The notes under the pieces were generated by a model. That model was not told the origin of the DNA. It worked only from the letters and a program-made list of their open reading frames with translations, and did no database searches. From assembly GCA_023333565.1 (NCBI GenBank), contig JAJKFH010002906.1, forward strand, positions 3,922,501 through 3,986,500: a stretch of 64,000 nucleotides of DNA. Direction: 5' to 3'. The DNA is from Puffinus mauretanicus. Lineage: Eukaryota; Chordata; Aves; Procellariiformes; Procellariidae. A program made the translations under genes and the position numbers. Position 1 is the first letter of the stretch. Each line of letters begins with the position of its first letter. Shown one piece after another: positions 41,601 through 52,563 of this stretch.

Positions 41601-44189
41601 ATTTAGTGTCACATAAAAACTCAGAGGCTTACTCTGATTTCTTTCTATGAATTCTGTTTAATCGCTCTGCATTTGTATTGCCCCACGGTTCCAAAGACTT
41701 GACTGTTTCCTCTAACATTTTGTCAAGAAGAAGGTAAAACTGAGGGTTGTTTTATCTTCTTACTGATGATGGTATTCTCTTTCTCATGAACAGGATTACT
41801 GTGTCCTTAGCTTCTCTCTTATCAAAGATCAGACTAACGAAATAAATTAAAGCAGAAATTACATGCACGGAAAATCCACACAACCTTTTGAGATAAACGC
41901 TTGCTTTGGTAGACTATAGAAACTTTGAATACCTCTTCATATGTATTCATGTGTGTACAGCAAGTTATAACTTGCTTTATTGACTATATCTAAGGCATTT
42001 TTTGAATAGGTCTGGCCTGTTGTCCTGCTGATTTAGCCTAAGCTACGGAAGACGTATTTGTTTCACAGACAAATATTCAGCCCATATGTTCTAGGTCTCA
42101 GTCAATGTGGGTGCCGGCTAACGGAGGGCAGCTTTCCTGTCAGCTCTCAGGCTCTTTCTTGTCCAGTATGCTTTTGATATATTGCTCAGGGAACACTAAT
42201 CAGAAACAAACAGTCTGCATAGTGGCAGCCAGATTACAAGAAGCAAATGTGTCTGTTGTTTGGGTGATTATTTTTTTTCCCTGTGATTGGCTACATGAAT
42301 GCACAGACATTTGGGGGCAGAGTAGAAGGTAACCTTGGAACTGCATAGAGTAGGATAAATTATTCTACTAGGTTAAAATATGCCTATGGGCAGACTATTT
42401 GCTTGGAAGCTAAAGAAGATATCAACTGATGTGATGAAGAAGTACTACCACTGGGCACTAGAGATTGCCAGAATAGGAGAAGAAAGGGGATTGCTGACAA
42501 GAAGCTAAATAGCCTGTTCCAAAACAGATCATTGAAAGGAATTAGAAATACAAATTAAGGGAGAGACTGAATGTTGGATTAAAAACTTGTTTCAATTATA
42601 CCATTTTTAAAAATGCATAATTTAAAAGTGATTTTTTTTTCCCCCAGCTAAGTCTTCAAAGAGCCCTCTACTGCAGTATGTCATGTGGAAACCTTTTCCA
42701 CACAGATTTTCTGGTGCACGCAAAAATGCTTAGTATATTATAAAACATAGCTTTGTAAATCCATTCCCTGTGGTGAGTATCCTCTGCAAGGATAATGTCT
42801 GGACTATAAGTTAAAAATGATCAGTGATCAGTAGCTTGGCACACTGTCCTGATATTTGCAACGTACTGCTTACTTGGCAGTACATCTACTACTGAAGGGA
42901 GACAGTTTTACCTTCTGCTTGAGGTCATGTTTGCAGGAGTAACTTTTACTAAAAGCTGCTATCCTACCTGCCTTTAATTCTGTCTGTATTATCAGTAGTC
43001 TTGTTGCATTCAGTCAAACCCCCAGTTGAGGTCAGGTGTCCTCATTTCAGCTAGGATAAGTGAAAAAATTCTAATTTATGCTAGACAGGAGAATCCAGCT
43101 CTTCTGGTCTGTAAAGTCTAGATGCTTAGCAGGTGTTTCTAATCTTTGCTCGAAACTGAAGAAAGGATACATCCTGTAATTAATCTGCACATAGGTTCAT
43201 TTGTCCTCTCTTTGACAAGGATATTTACAGTCATGATCATTATGCTCATTGGTAAATTATATGGACAGTGTAGGATCAATGGCTCTAAATATAACAGGAG
43301 AATTAAGGCAATCTATGGTCTAAAAAGACTAAACTGCTCAATTTTGAGAGTTTATCAACAGAGCTGTAATTATCCAATTTAATATTAGAAACAATGAAAG
43401 CTATAATTGTTTTTGAAAGCTACAATTTATAGGTGGATTTGCCTAGAGATTTTTTAAAGATTTAGAAATGTTGAGTAATTAAAATATATTTCCCCCTTGC
43501 TCCTCCCCAATTAAATGGAAACATTTAAATGGAATTAAAGAGCTGTTGTACTGCAAATTTTATTCCAAGCTAAAATATACATACGATTAATATTCTGAAA
43601 GCAAATTGAATCATAATTGTCTGAGAGTGCCTTACCACTGGTAGGTATCTTTCCTTGTCACAAAAATGCAATGCTCTTTATTCATTTTACACAGACATTC
43701 CGTATAACCTCTGCTTAAATTAAAACCCCATGTTGTCTTTCTCATAGGCACCATTTTCATCCTTTGCTCTGTGTTCATCCCTGCTCTCTTGAAGCTAAGA
43801 TATTGAAAAGGATAAATTTGGCTTGATAGCACTATGTATAACGATGCTACTCTATGTTGCTAGGATACCATTTGGTGGTCAACTGTCTCTAGCGCAACCG
43901 CTATTACTTGCCAGGCTGACAGACATATTAGCTTTTATCCCCCTTAATGCTTGGGCTACAGAAAGTTTCCCTTCATTTTATTCCATTTTGATTTCTGGGG
44001 GGAGGTAAACTTAGAGAGAAAGATATGGGAAAGGGAGAGAGATGTTATTATTTTATTTTATTTTCAGTCAATCTAAGTAACAAATATGTTATCCCAATGA
44101 GTTTAAAAGGAAACATGTACCAGTCTTTGTAAGTTTTGTAATTTTTGGTACATGAGCTAATACAGGATCTAGGAGCTTGACCCCTACTA
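38611..44189. other. Gene-free stretch, possibly intronic
   Basis: If the exon at 38491 is real, this is the start of its downstream intron. It contains a moderately complex, non-repetitive block (about 39590-40130) with a perfect 7-bp hairpin at 39687-39703, a possible old CR1 3' end (41395-41460), and a strong splice-acceptor-like site at 42633-42647. A low-repeat AT-rich block lies at 43440-43620 and a TTTTA-type tract at 44047-44066. No definite gene. Confidence 0.5.
41395..41460 (-). mobile_element. Possible eroded 3' end of an old CR1-type LINE
   Basis: The plus strand reads CAGAATTTTAGAAATGGAAA, then TGACC...AAGTCACTAAATCCAA. This resembles the inverted 3' end of CR1-type elements (AGAATCATAGAA..GGAA..GACC..GGTCAT..AGTCCAA). 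The match is patchy and could be chance. No ORF2 remnant can be followed to its right. Confidence 0.35.
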
Positions 44190-45599
44190 ATCGATGGGCC
44201 CTGACATTATCCATCCGAGGGTGTTAAGAAAGTTGGCTGATGTCACTGTCTTTGAGAAGTTGTGGAGATCGGGGGACATCCCAGAAGACTGGAAGAAGGC
44301 TAATGTCACCCCCATTTACAAGAAGGGCTTAAAGAAGGATCCAGGAAATTATAGGCCCATCAGTCTTACTTCAGTCCCTGGGAAAGTGATGGAACGAATC
44401 CTCCTGAGGGCTATCACAAGTCAAATGAAGCACGTGACTGGGAAAAGCCAGCACGGATTCACCAAGGGCAGATCGTGCTTGACAAACCTTATCGCCTTCT
44501 ATGACAAAGAAACTTGCTCGGTTGATGTGGAGTGAGAGGTGGACATTGTCTACCTGGATTTCTCAAGGCTTTCAATACGGTTTCCCACAGCCTCCTCCTA
44601 GAGAAACTGATGCGTTACGGTCTAGACAAGTGGTCCGTGCGGTGGGTGCGGAACTGGCTGACAGCCGCACCCAGAGAGTGGTGGTAAACAGCTCCTTTTC
44701 AAACGGGCAACCTGTCACAAGCGGGGTCCCCCAGGGATCAATACTGGGACCAACACTGTTTAATATCTTCATAAGTGACCTGGATTACGGGATCAAGTGA
44801 TGAAGTTTGTTGATGATACCAAACTGAGTGGGGGAAGTGGACACTTTGGAAGGGAGACCCACCCTGCAGGAAGACCTCGATAGGCTGGAAAAGTGGGCTA
44901 ACAAGAACCTTATGAAGTTCAACAAGGACAAGTGTAAGGTCTTGCTCCTGGGAAAACATAATCCAGGAAAGCAGCACAGGCTGGGATCTACCCGGCTGAG
45001 AAGCAGCTCTGTGGAAAGGGACATGAGGGTCCTGGTGGACAACAGGCTCTATATGAGTGAACAGTGTGCTGCTGCAGCAAAGAAAACCAGCAGGATGCTG
45101 GGTTGCATCAACAAGGGCATCACCAGAAGAGATAAAGAAGTCATTATCCCATTCTACTTAGCGCTTGTCAGGCCACACCTGGAATACTGTGTTCAGTTTT
45201 GGTCCCCGCTATGCAAAAAAGATGTGGACAGGCTGGAGAGGGTCCAGAGAAGGGCCACAAAGATGACCAAAGGACTGGGAAGCCTGCCATATGAGGAAAG
45301 GCTGAGAGAACTGGGTTTGTTCAGCCTTGAGAAAAGAAGGCTTAGGGGAGACCTTATCACCATGTTCCAGTATTTACAAAGAAGAAGGAGACTCCCTTTT
45401 TACAAGGAGTCACATGGAAAAGACGAGGGATAATGGGTACAAGTTACTCCTGGGGAGATTCCGGTAGGATACAAGAGGAAACTTTTTCACAATTAAAACA
45501 ATTAGCCATTGGAATAATCTCCCCAGGGAAGTGGTGGATTCCCCAACATTGGACACTTTTAAGATTCAGCTGGACAGGATGCTAGGCCATCTTGTCTAG
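44190..45599 (+). pseudogene. CR1 ORF2 remnant: reverse transcriptase and C-terminal domain
   Basis: In order the minus-free plus frames give [17 protein letters not shown], then NVTPIYKKG...[35 protein letters not shown], a broken YLDFS...AFNTVSH segment (motif A) near 44550-44590, [20 protein letters not shown], and FVDD at 44806-44817, the catalytic motif C. A dozen or so residues are missing after RKLADV compared with the CR1 at 50 kb, and several are lost before FVDD. Frameshifts occur near 44520-44560, 44800 and 45430. From 44828 to 45433 one frame stays open for 201 codons, covering the thumb and C-terminal region. The element's own stop is probably the TAG at 45597-45599. It encodes no working polymerase. 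Confidence 0.88.
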
Positions 45600-45675
45600 A
45601 TCGTGTTTTTGCCAAGAAAGGTTGGACCAGATGATCCTTGAGTTTCCTTCCAAGCTGGTATTCTGTGATTCTAAT
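44190..45675 (+). mobile_element. 5'-truncated CR1 LINE, about 1.5 kb
   Basis: The body covers most of the reverse transcriptase, the ORF2 C-terminus and a short 3' UTR. It ends with GACCAGATGATCCTTGAG, CTTCCAAGCTGG and ATTCTGTGATTCTAA, the CR1 3' signature. Its sequence differs from the copies at 49-56 kb ([35 protein letters not shown]), so it belongs to another and apparently older CR1 subfamily. The left end is a 5' truncation placed within about 15 bases. Confidence 0.92.
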
Positions 45676-46049
45676 CTGATGTCCTTTAGAGCCAGTGAGA
45701 ATCTTTCACTGATTTATTGTGAATCTGATAGCACCCCTTGGCTTTCTCCGTGGATTTTGAGGGCTAAAAGCAAGAGATGCAGTAAGTTTAGCTACATAGC
45801 CATGTGGTGTATCTGGTGGGATCTAAGAGTTCATATCTTCTGGGGATGCATGCAGAGGGCAGGTATAAGAAATTCACACTTGACTTACTCAAGAAAAAAT
45901 GCTTTTTCCACAGAAACAAATAATGGTTGCTTTTTTTTTTTGATAGAATTGCTTATGAAACATTGACTTCTGGTGACCACTTCTAGAAAATAGTCAATTT
46001 GATTGAGTGACAAAATATGAGTTTGCTACCTTAAAGTTAGATGTTGTTT

Positions 46050-47010
46050 CCTGACAAAAAACGAACAAGCAAAAGAGCACCCTTCCCCACTTGTAGCTTG
46101 CTTTCCCTTCCTGATCTGATTCCTGCTCCTACTTCTGTTCACATGATTAAGGCAATGGTGCACTATTATGAAAACACAAAGAAGATACAATCTACTAGGA
46201 GATTTGAACCTCGGTCTTCACATATGTAAAATGTGAAGAACCCTGGTAGCAATATGTATTTCTTCTTTTGGAAAAGAGAAAAAAACACACAATGCTCTTT
46301 GGTAACTTACATTTCTTTCCTAACTTGATTTAAATCAATGGGAATTATCAGAGAATTTCAGGCTGAGTAGGACCTGAAGGTGCAGTCTTAAATGTAATAA
46401 CAAGAATTTAGGGAATATTTGTATGTAAAGAGTATTTCTTCATGCAATATCTGTCCAGCATAGGGAAAAATATATTCACAGCACACAAGTCTAATTGATA
46501 AGTGGTCTTTATACAAAGATGTCATTATTAAACCTTCTGTAAAGGATGTTACTTGTGGTGGGATACATCTGAAGAACGTCTGTGGTAGTGACTTTATGTA
46601 CCTGACCGTAGTCAATACAGAAGAGGGCATAGCTCTAGTATGTGATTTAGCTCACTTGTTTTAGATACCTAACTGTAGAATGAGATGCATTGCACATGTT
46701 TCTCTTAAAGATTATAGGAGCCTGAGGTTATAGATAACTAAATTTAGGCAGATTAATATTAATCTTTCTTGTAGGTTAGTATCATTAACTTCAGCACCTA
46801 AACCAGTGATATATGGTCCTCTCTGTATTCAGAAAGAGAAAATCGCCTTCAGAGAAGAGTTCACCATCGCTGTTCTAGATCTGTCTCAAAAAGGGACGAA
46901 ACTCCCTTTAGAGATGCCTAACTTTCATTTGACTGTAGTGGGAACTGACATGCAGTATAGACTAAGTATCAGACTTCCAGAAGCCTAACGTTAGGTGACG
47001 TGAATACCAC
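46050..47010. repeat. Possible ancient dispersed repeat
   Basis: A patch at 46201-46218 (GATTTGAACCTCGGTCTTCA) resembles the inverted T-arm region of tRNA-derived repeats and recurs in altered form near 47886-47905 and 29085-29100. Further right, pieces such as GATACCTAACT, GCACCTAAAC and GATGCCTAACTTT recur, as in an old amniote repeat with TTAGGYRCCTAA-like motifs. All are worn, and whether they belong to one element is inference. Confidence 0.25.
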
Positions 47011-47494
47011 CTTTAATGGATGTCTATTATTTTACAAAACAGCATATCCTGCATACAATAAAAGTAATGAGTCACAAGCAAATATTAGTAAATTTTACAG
47101 AGGACACATGGTATTCGGGATAGCAGATGGACATCAGGTAGCAGCTGATTAGGAAGTTACTCCCTAGTGTGTTCAAATATATCTGGACAGAAGGTGCACA
47201 AACAGTACCATGACACACGTGAACTCAGTGAAAAATTCTGGCCACACGCAATGTTGCTGGCCAGTCTCTGGCATTCCTCTCTCCACATTCCTTTATGCCC
47301 AACACTGAATTCATGATTACTAACATCTGCACATTATACTGGCAGTGTATCATCGTTTTCTGGCAGCTATGGATGTCAGTGAAAGACTGTAATACTTTGC
47401 TTAAGCCATGGGCAGTTGGATGTAGTGAGGTCCACGCAGTTTATTCTGAGAAATTGCTGGATTCTTGGCTGCCACAAATACAAATAACTCTAAA

Positions 47495-47526
47495 ACCACC
47501 ACCACCACCAACAACAACAAAAAATC
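47495..47526. repeat. ACC/AAC triplet microsatellite
   Basis: Four ACC units followed by AAC units and an A run. Confidence 0.9.
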
Positions 47527-48133
47527 AAGCTCTAGCCAGGTACCTTAAAATTATATTGTTTCACAGATTTTTCTTACAGCCATTCAGATACCAGTACACA
47601 GCACTGAAGAGTTTAAAAGCCAAACCAAATACTACCAGTAATAAAGAAACCAAACAGTAAAATTTGTGCAAACTATAATTCCCAGCCATTCGGTGCAGCT
47701 GCTTTTTCTGTAGCGTTTTATGCCTAATTTCCAGGGGAGAGATTGAAAACAAGTTTTGGTGATATAATCCGGCTGCCTTCAACCTCACCAGCACAAAGAC
47801 AGCAATAAATTTGCCTTATTTGGCTACAAACTCATGGTAATGCTTTACCATTAGGAGGACACAAAGAAGGCATTGTGCATCAGAGACATAAACCTTGGTC
47901 TTCGTAGGTTTAAGGTGCAATGAACCCCAGCACTAACAGGTAAAGCAAGGAAGTTTAAGGAGTCACTGATTTAACAACACTCAAATAACCCCTTGAATCA
48001 AACGTTAATGCAATGAACACAGCCTCCTGTCTTGTTTGGGAGTCTAAATGCTCTGAGTTATAAGGATGCTCTGCAATTTTTCTTGGTACTTCCTATTGAC
48101 TCAAAATTGAGTTTAGATTGATGAAGACTTCCA

Positions 48134-48157
48134 TAACAACAACAACAACAGCAACAA
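48134..48157. repeat. AAC triplet microsatellite
   Basis: About seven AAC/ACA units with one GCA interruption. Confidence 0.9.
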
Positions 48158-49432
48158 GTGTGTGTCTTATCAAATTGATTCACCAGTGGTTTGGGGGTTT
48201 TGTGTATTTTAAGTAAATTTGGTGGAGTTTTTTTCTATGAAAAATAAAAATTCAGCACCAAAAATTTTAAAAAGAGAAGAAAAAACATATTTTCTGTGAA
48301 AAGCAGGAAAAAAAAATTCTGAACAGAACCTAGGTGTCTGGTTTTGACTTTTCACTTTCAGTTGAGTATAGCATTTTCACTCAACAGCACTGAGGTGGAG
48401 GTATTGCTGCAGTGTGAAGTTCTGGGGCTGCTAACTGCTGAGGCCATTTTCATTTTTGGGCGGAGACCACAGGGAGGAAACAAGGAAATGAGGAAGTTCT
48501 TAAGAAATTCTCTGACCTGAATTTTCTGTGAAAGTGATTTATATGTCTATTGCTACCTTTATTTGGTGAAACAACATTTGTACCACTGACAGTACAAAAC
48601 CAGCTATATCATTGATTTCTGTTTTCAGTTTGACACTGATTATTACAGCACAATGAGAGATGTCATTATATTTTTTTAAATGGTCAACATTGTATGTTAT
48701 GTAGTTCAGACATGGCTAATCTTTTCTTGCAAGAAGCTCAATACTGAAAAATCTTCCCATAGCCCAAAGTCACACATATCCTATGGCAGAGGAGTCAAGC
48801 GCAGTCCACAGGCGGAAGATATCTGTGCTCCTTAGACAGTTATTTATGCAACACTTTATTGTGGACTGAGAGTGGGATGAGCAGACAGCTGAGTCCTGAG
48901 AGACCTGCTGATGTTGGCTTAAACAGCCAGTGCTGGCTCATTTCCTCACTTCTGGTGCAGATCCAGAAGGCTTTCCACCGGGAGAGCTTGCTTGCAGCCA
49001 TTCACTTCACAGTTTCTGCAATGGATCCATACTCGGAATGTTCAGATGCCACAGGTTTGCCCATCTGGTACAGTTAAACCTATAGCTGTCACTCCCACAC
49101 TAAAACGCAGCAATGACTTTCTCCACCCTTGACATTTTGCTGAGCTGGCTGTACCTGATAATGCGATACCTGCTCATAGCAAGGGAATATAGATTCTGGC
49201 AAAAATACTGGAACTGTTCATGAATCTGCCTCTGCTTGAGTCATATTATTCACCTTTATATCAGTGCTGATCTGTGGATTGCATTACTACTGATGTTTAT
49301 TTCCTAATCTGTCACAACTAGTATCACTTGCCCATTTCTGGTGTTGTGTACTTGCCATTGGTACCTTTATCCTGTGGATAAACAGCCTCTTTGAGATTCA
49401 GCTGCATTAACAGAAAAGGTTACCATTGCCAG

Positions 49433-49812
49433 TGTCGTGGTTAAACCCCAGCCAGCAACTAAGCCCTACACAGCCGCTTGCTCGCTCCCCCATGGTGGGG
49501 TGGGGGAAAGAATCAGAAGGAGAAAAGTGAGAAAACTCAGGGGTTGAGATAAAGACAGTTTAATAGGTAAAGAAAACCTACTAACATGAGCAAAGCAAAA
49601 CAACTTCCCATCGGCAGGCAGGTGTTCAGCTATCTCCAGGAAAGCAGGGCTCCATCACACCTGACAGTTACTTGGGAAGACAAACATCATCACTCCGAAC
49701 GTCCCCCTCTTCCTCCTTCTTCCCCCAACTTTATATGCTGAGCATGATGTCATATGGTATAGAATATCCCTTTGGTGAGTTGGGGTCAGCTGTCCCAGCT
49801 GTGTCCCCTCCC
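49433..49812 (-). mobile_element. Endogenous retrovirus LTR, copy C (5' part missing)
   Basis: The minus-strand 3' terminus is complete: the plus strand starts TGTCGTGGTTAAACCCCAGC at 49433, i.e. the LTR ends in CCACGACA. Reading 5' on the minus strand come the G-rich block, TTAAACTGTCTTTATCTCAA, a TATA box, a CRE-like site and the ACAGCTGGGACAGCTGAC block. At about 49812 the LTR stops abruptly and CR1 sequence begins. Comparison with LTR copy D (63696 onward, opposite strand) shows that roughly the first 150-200 bases of the LTR are absent. The remainder is close to copy D over the shared part. Confidence 0.9.
49730..49752 (-). promoter_or_regulatory. Core promoter elements of LTR copy C
   Basis: TATAAA on the minus strand (49735-49730) follows a TGACATCA CRE-like octamer (49752-49745) after nine intervening bases. 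The same pair sits at the same place in copies A, B and D, with the TATA decayed in A and D. These are the expected U3 promoter signals of an LTR; activity is not known. Confidence 0.55.
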
Positions 49813-52498
49813 TCACCAGTGCCAAGTACAGGGGCACGATCACCTCCCTACTCCTGCTGGCCACACTATTTCTGATACAGGCCAGGATGCCATTGGCCTC
49901 CTTGGCCACCTGGCCACACTGCCGGCTCATGTTCAGCTGGCTGTCAACCAGCACCCCCACGTCCTTTTCCTCTGGGCAGCTTTCCAGCCACTCTTCCCCA
50001 AGCCTGTAGCGTTGCCTGGGGTTGTTGTGACCCAAGTGCAGGACCCGGCACTTGGCCTTGTTGAACCTCATACAGTTGGCCTCGGCCCATCGATCCAGCC
50101 TGTCCAGGTCCCTCTGCAGAGCCTTCCTACCCTCGAGCAGATCAACACTCCTGCCCAGCTTGGTGTCATCTGCAAACTTACTGAGGGAGCACTCGATCCC
50201 CTCGTCCAGATCATCGATAAAGATATTGAACAGGACCGGCCCCAGTACTGAGCCCTGGGGAACACCGCTCGTGACCGGCCGCCAACTGGATTTAACTCCG
50301 TTCACCACAACTCTCTGGGCTCGGCCATCCAGCCAGTTTTTTACCCAGTGAAGAGTGTACCTGTCTAGGCCGTGAGCCACCAGCTTCTCTAGGAGAATGC
50401 TGTGGGAGACAGTGTCAAAGGCTTTACTGAAGTCCAGGTAGACCACATCCACAGCCTTTCCCTCATCCACGAGGCGGGTCACCTGGTCATAGAAGGAGAT
50501 CAGGTTGGTCAAGCAGGACCTGCCTTCCATGAAGCCGTGCTGGCTGGGCCTGATCCCCTGGTTGTCCCGGACATGGCTTGTGAGCACCCTCAAAACGAAC
50601 CGCTCCATAATCTTCCCTGGCACCGAGGTCAGGCTGACAGGCCTGTAGTTCCCCGGATCCTCCTTCCGGCCTTTCTTGCAGATGGGCGTCACATTGGCGA
50701 GCCTCCAGTCGTCCAGGACCTCCTCTGTCAACCAGGACTGCTGGCAAACGATGGAGAGTGGCTTGGCAAGCTCCTCCGCCAGCTCCCTCAGAACCCTTGG
50801 GTGGATCCCATCTGGCCCCATAGACTTGTGAGTGTCCAGGTGGCATAGCAGGTCGTTAACTGCTTCCTCTTGGATTACGGGGGGTTTATCCTGCTTGCCG
50901 TCCCTGTCTTCCAGCTCAGGGGGCTGAGTAACCTGAGGATAACTGGTCTGAGGCAAAGAAGGCATTAAGTACCTCAGCCTTATCCTTGTCCTCGGTGGCA
51001 ATGTTCCTCCCCTCATCCAATAAAGGATGGAGATTCTCCTTGGCTCTCCTTTTGTCATTAATATACTTGTAAAAACATTTTTTGTTGTCTCTCACGACAG
51101 TGGCCAGGTTGAGTTCTAGCTGGGCTTTTGCTTTTCTAATTTCCACTCTGCAGGACCTAATGAGATCCCTGTACTCTTCTTGAGTTGCCTGCCCCTTCTT
51201 CCAAAGGTGATAAACTCTCCTTTTTTTTCCTGAGTCCCAGCAAAAGCTTCCTGTTCAGCCAGGCTGGTCATCTTCCCCACCCATTCTTTTTACGGCACAT
51301 AGAATCATAGAATCATAGAATCATAGAATTATTAAGGTTCGAAAAGACCTCTAAGATCATTGAGTTCAACCATCAATCCAACACCACCATACCCACTACA
51401 CCATGTCCCTAAGCACGTCATCTACACGTCTTTTAAATACTTCCAGGGATGGTGACTCAACTACTTCCCCGGGCAGCCTGTTCCAAGGCCTGACCACTCT
51501 CTCAGTAAAGAAATTTCTCCTAATGTCCAATCTAAACCTCCCTTGGCACAACTTGAGGCCATTTCCTCTTGTCCTATCACTAGTTACTTGGGAGAAGAGA
51601 CCAACATCCACCTCGCTACAACCTCCTTTCAGGTAGTTGTACATACATGGGGACAGCCTGCTCCTTTGCCTTTAAGACTTCCTTCTTGAAGGACATCCTG
51701 GACCCCTTTGCCCTTCAGGACTGTCTCCCAAGGGACCCCCTCGACCAGTGTCCTGAGCAGGCCAAAGTCCACCCTCCGGAAGTCCATGGTAGCGGTTTTG
51801 CCGGGCCCCCTCCTTACTTCACCAAGTATTGAGAATTCTATCATTTCATGGTCACTAAGCCCAAGCCGGCCTCTGACCACCACATCTCCCACCAGTTCTT
51901 CTCTGTTTGTGAACAGCAGGTCAAGCGAGGCACCTCCCGTAGCAGGCTCACTTACCAGCTGCGTCAGGAATTTATCTTCCACACACTCCAGGAACCTCCT
52001 CGACTGTTTCCTCTCTGCCGTGTGATATTTCCAGCAGACGTCCGGAAAGTTGAAGTCCCCCACGAGAACAAGGGCTAGCGACTGGGAGACTTCTGCCAGC
52101 CTCTGGTAGAATATTTCATCTGCCTCCTCGTCCTGGTTAGGTGGTCTATAACAGACTCCCAGCAGGATATCTGCCTTGTTGGCCTTCCCCCTCATCCTTA
52201 CCCATAAGCACTCGACCTCATTATCACTATCATTGAGCTCTAGACAGTCGAAGCACTCCCTAACATACAGGGCTACCCCACCGCCTCTCCTTCCTCGCCT
52301 GTCCCTTCTGAAGAGTTTATAGCCATCCATTGCAGCACTCCAATCGTGAGACTCATCCCACCATGTTTCTGTGATGGCGACTAAGTCATAGCTATGTTTA
52401 GCCCACTGCACAATGGTTTCCAGCTCCTCCTGTTTGCCGTCCATGCTGCGTGCGTTGGTGTAGATGCAGTTGAGCTGGGCTACTGATTTCTCTCCCAA
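49813..52498 (-). pseudogene. CR1 ORF2: AP-like endonuclease plus reverse transcriptase (disrupted)
   Basis: This is the LINE replication enzyme, which nicks target DNA and reverse-transcribes the element's RNA in place. It starts at ATG 52498. The endonuclease residues are present: N15 (TNARS), E44 (TETWW), Y117-R118 (YRPPN), D148 and N150 (GDFNFP), T197-N198 (LLFTN), and D216-H217 (LGLSDHE). The linker, with a KYIN...[12 protein letters not shown] block, resumes after the inner insertion. RT motifs follow: [50 protein letters not shown] (motif A), [11 protein letters not shown], and FADD at 50176-50165 (motif C). Damage consists of the insertion at 51301-51645, a CGA-to-TGA-like stop near 51270, a small deletion with frameshift near 50950, and loss of the C-terminus at 49813. 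It is not functional, although both active sites look intact. Confidence 0.92.
51301..51645 (-). mobile_element. Younger 5'-truncated CR1 nested in the larger CR1
   Basis: About 345 bp of CR1 3' end lie in the same orientation as the host element. The sequence encodes the last 80 or so residues of ORF2 ([19 protein letters not shown] through [19 protein letters not shown] to a stop near 51396), then a 3' UTR, and ends in ATTCTATG repeats next to 51301. It matches the CR1 copy at 55632 closely, so the two belong to the same young subfamily. Host ORF2 sequence resumes on both sides. The trinucleotide CAT is present at both junctions (51298-51300 and 51646-51648), so any target duplication is at most about 3 bp. 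Confidence 0.92.
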
Positions 52499-52563
52499 TA
52501 TTGGCGTGCCGCCCCCAGGGTCTTCTCTAGTGAGCCTGGTTTTATCCCCTTCCTCCTTCGAAC

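Larger units (their letters stand above)
45676..49432. other. Gene-free stretch with simple and possibly ancient repeats
   Basis: No gene is seen. It holds ACC/AAC triplet tracts at 47495-47526 and 48134-48157, a possible ancient dispersed repeat (46050-47010), and a second patch near 47880-47930 similar to part of it. Open frames are short and unsupported. Confidence 0.5.

Noticed and set aside
46195..46220. tRNA gene on the minus strand (GGTTCAAATC B-box-like)
   Set aside because: Only about three base pairs of T stem can form, and no cloverleaf or A box is present at the right distance. At most it is an old tRNA-derived repeat.
46345..46390. Inverted CR1 3' end (AGAGAATTTCAGGCTG...AGGACCTGAAGG)
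   Set aside because: Only a short low-quality resemblance, with no further CR1 sequence to its right.
50402..50848. 148-codon plus-strand frame opposite the CR1 reverse transcriptase (and similar frames at 49772-50251, 53583-54089)
   Set aside because: Antisense shadows of the GC-rich CR1 ORF1/ORF2; the minus-strand frames carry the conserved motifs.
51301..51332. CRISPR-like short repeats (AGAATCAT units; also at 55632 and 57535)
   Set aside because: These are the octamer tails of CR1 LINEs: adjacent units without spacers, in a vertebrate genome.
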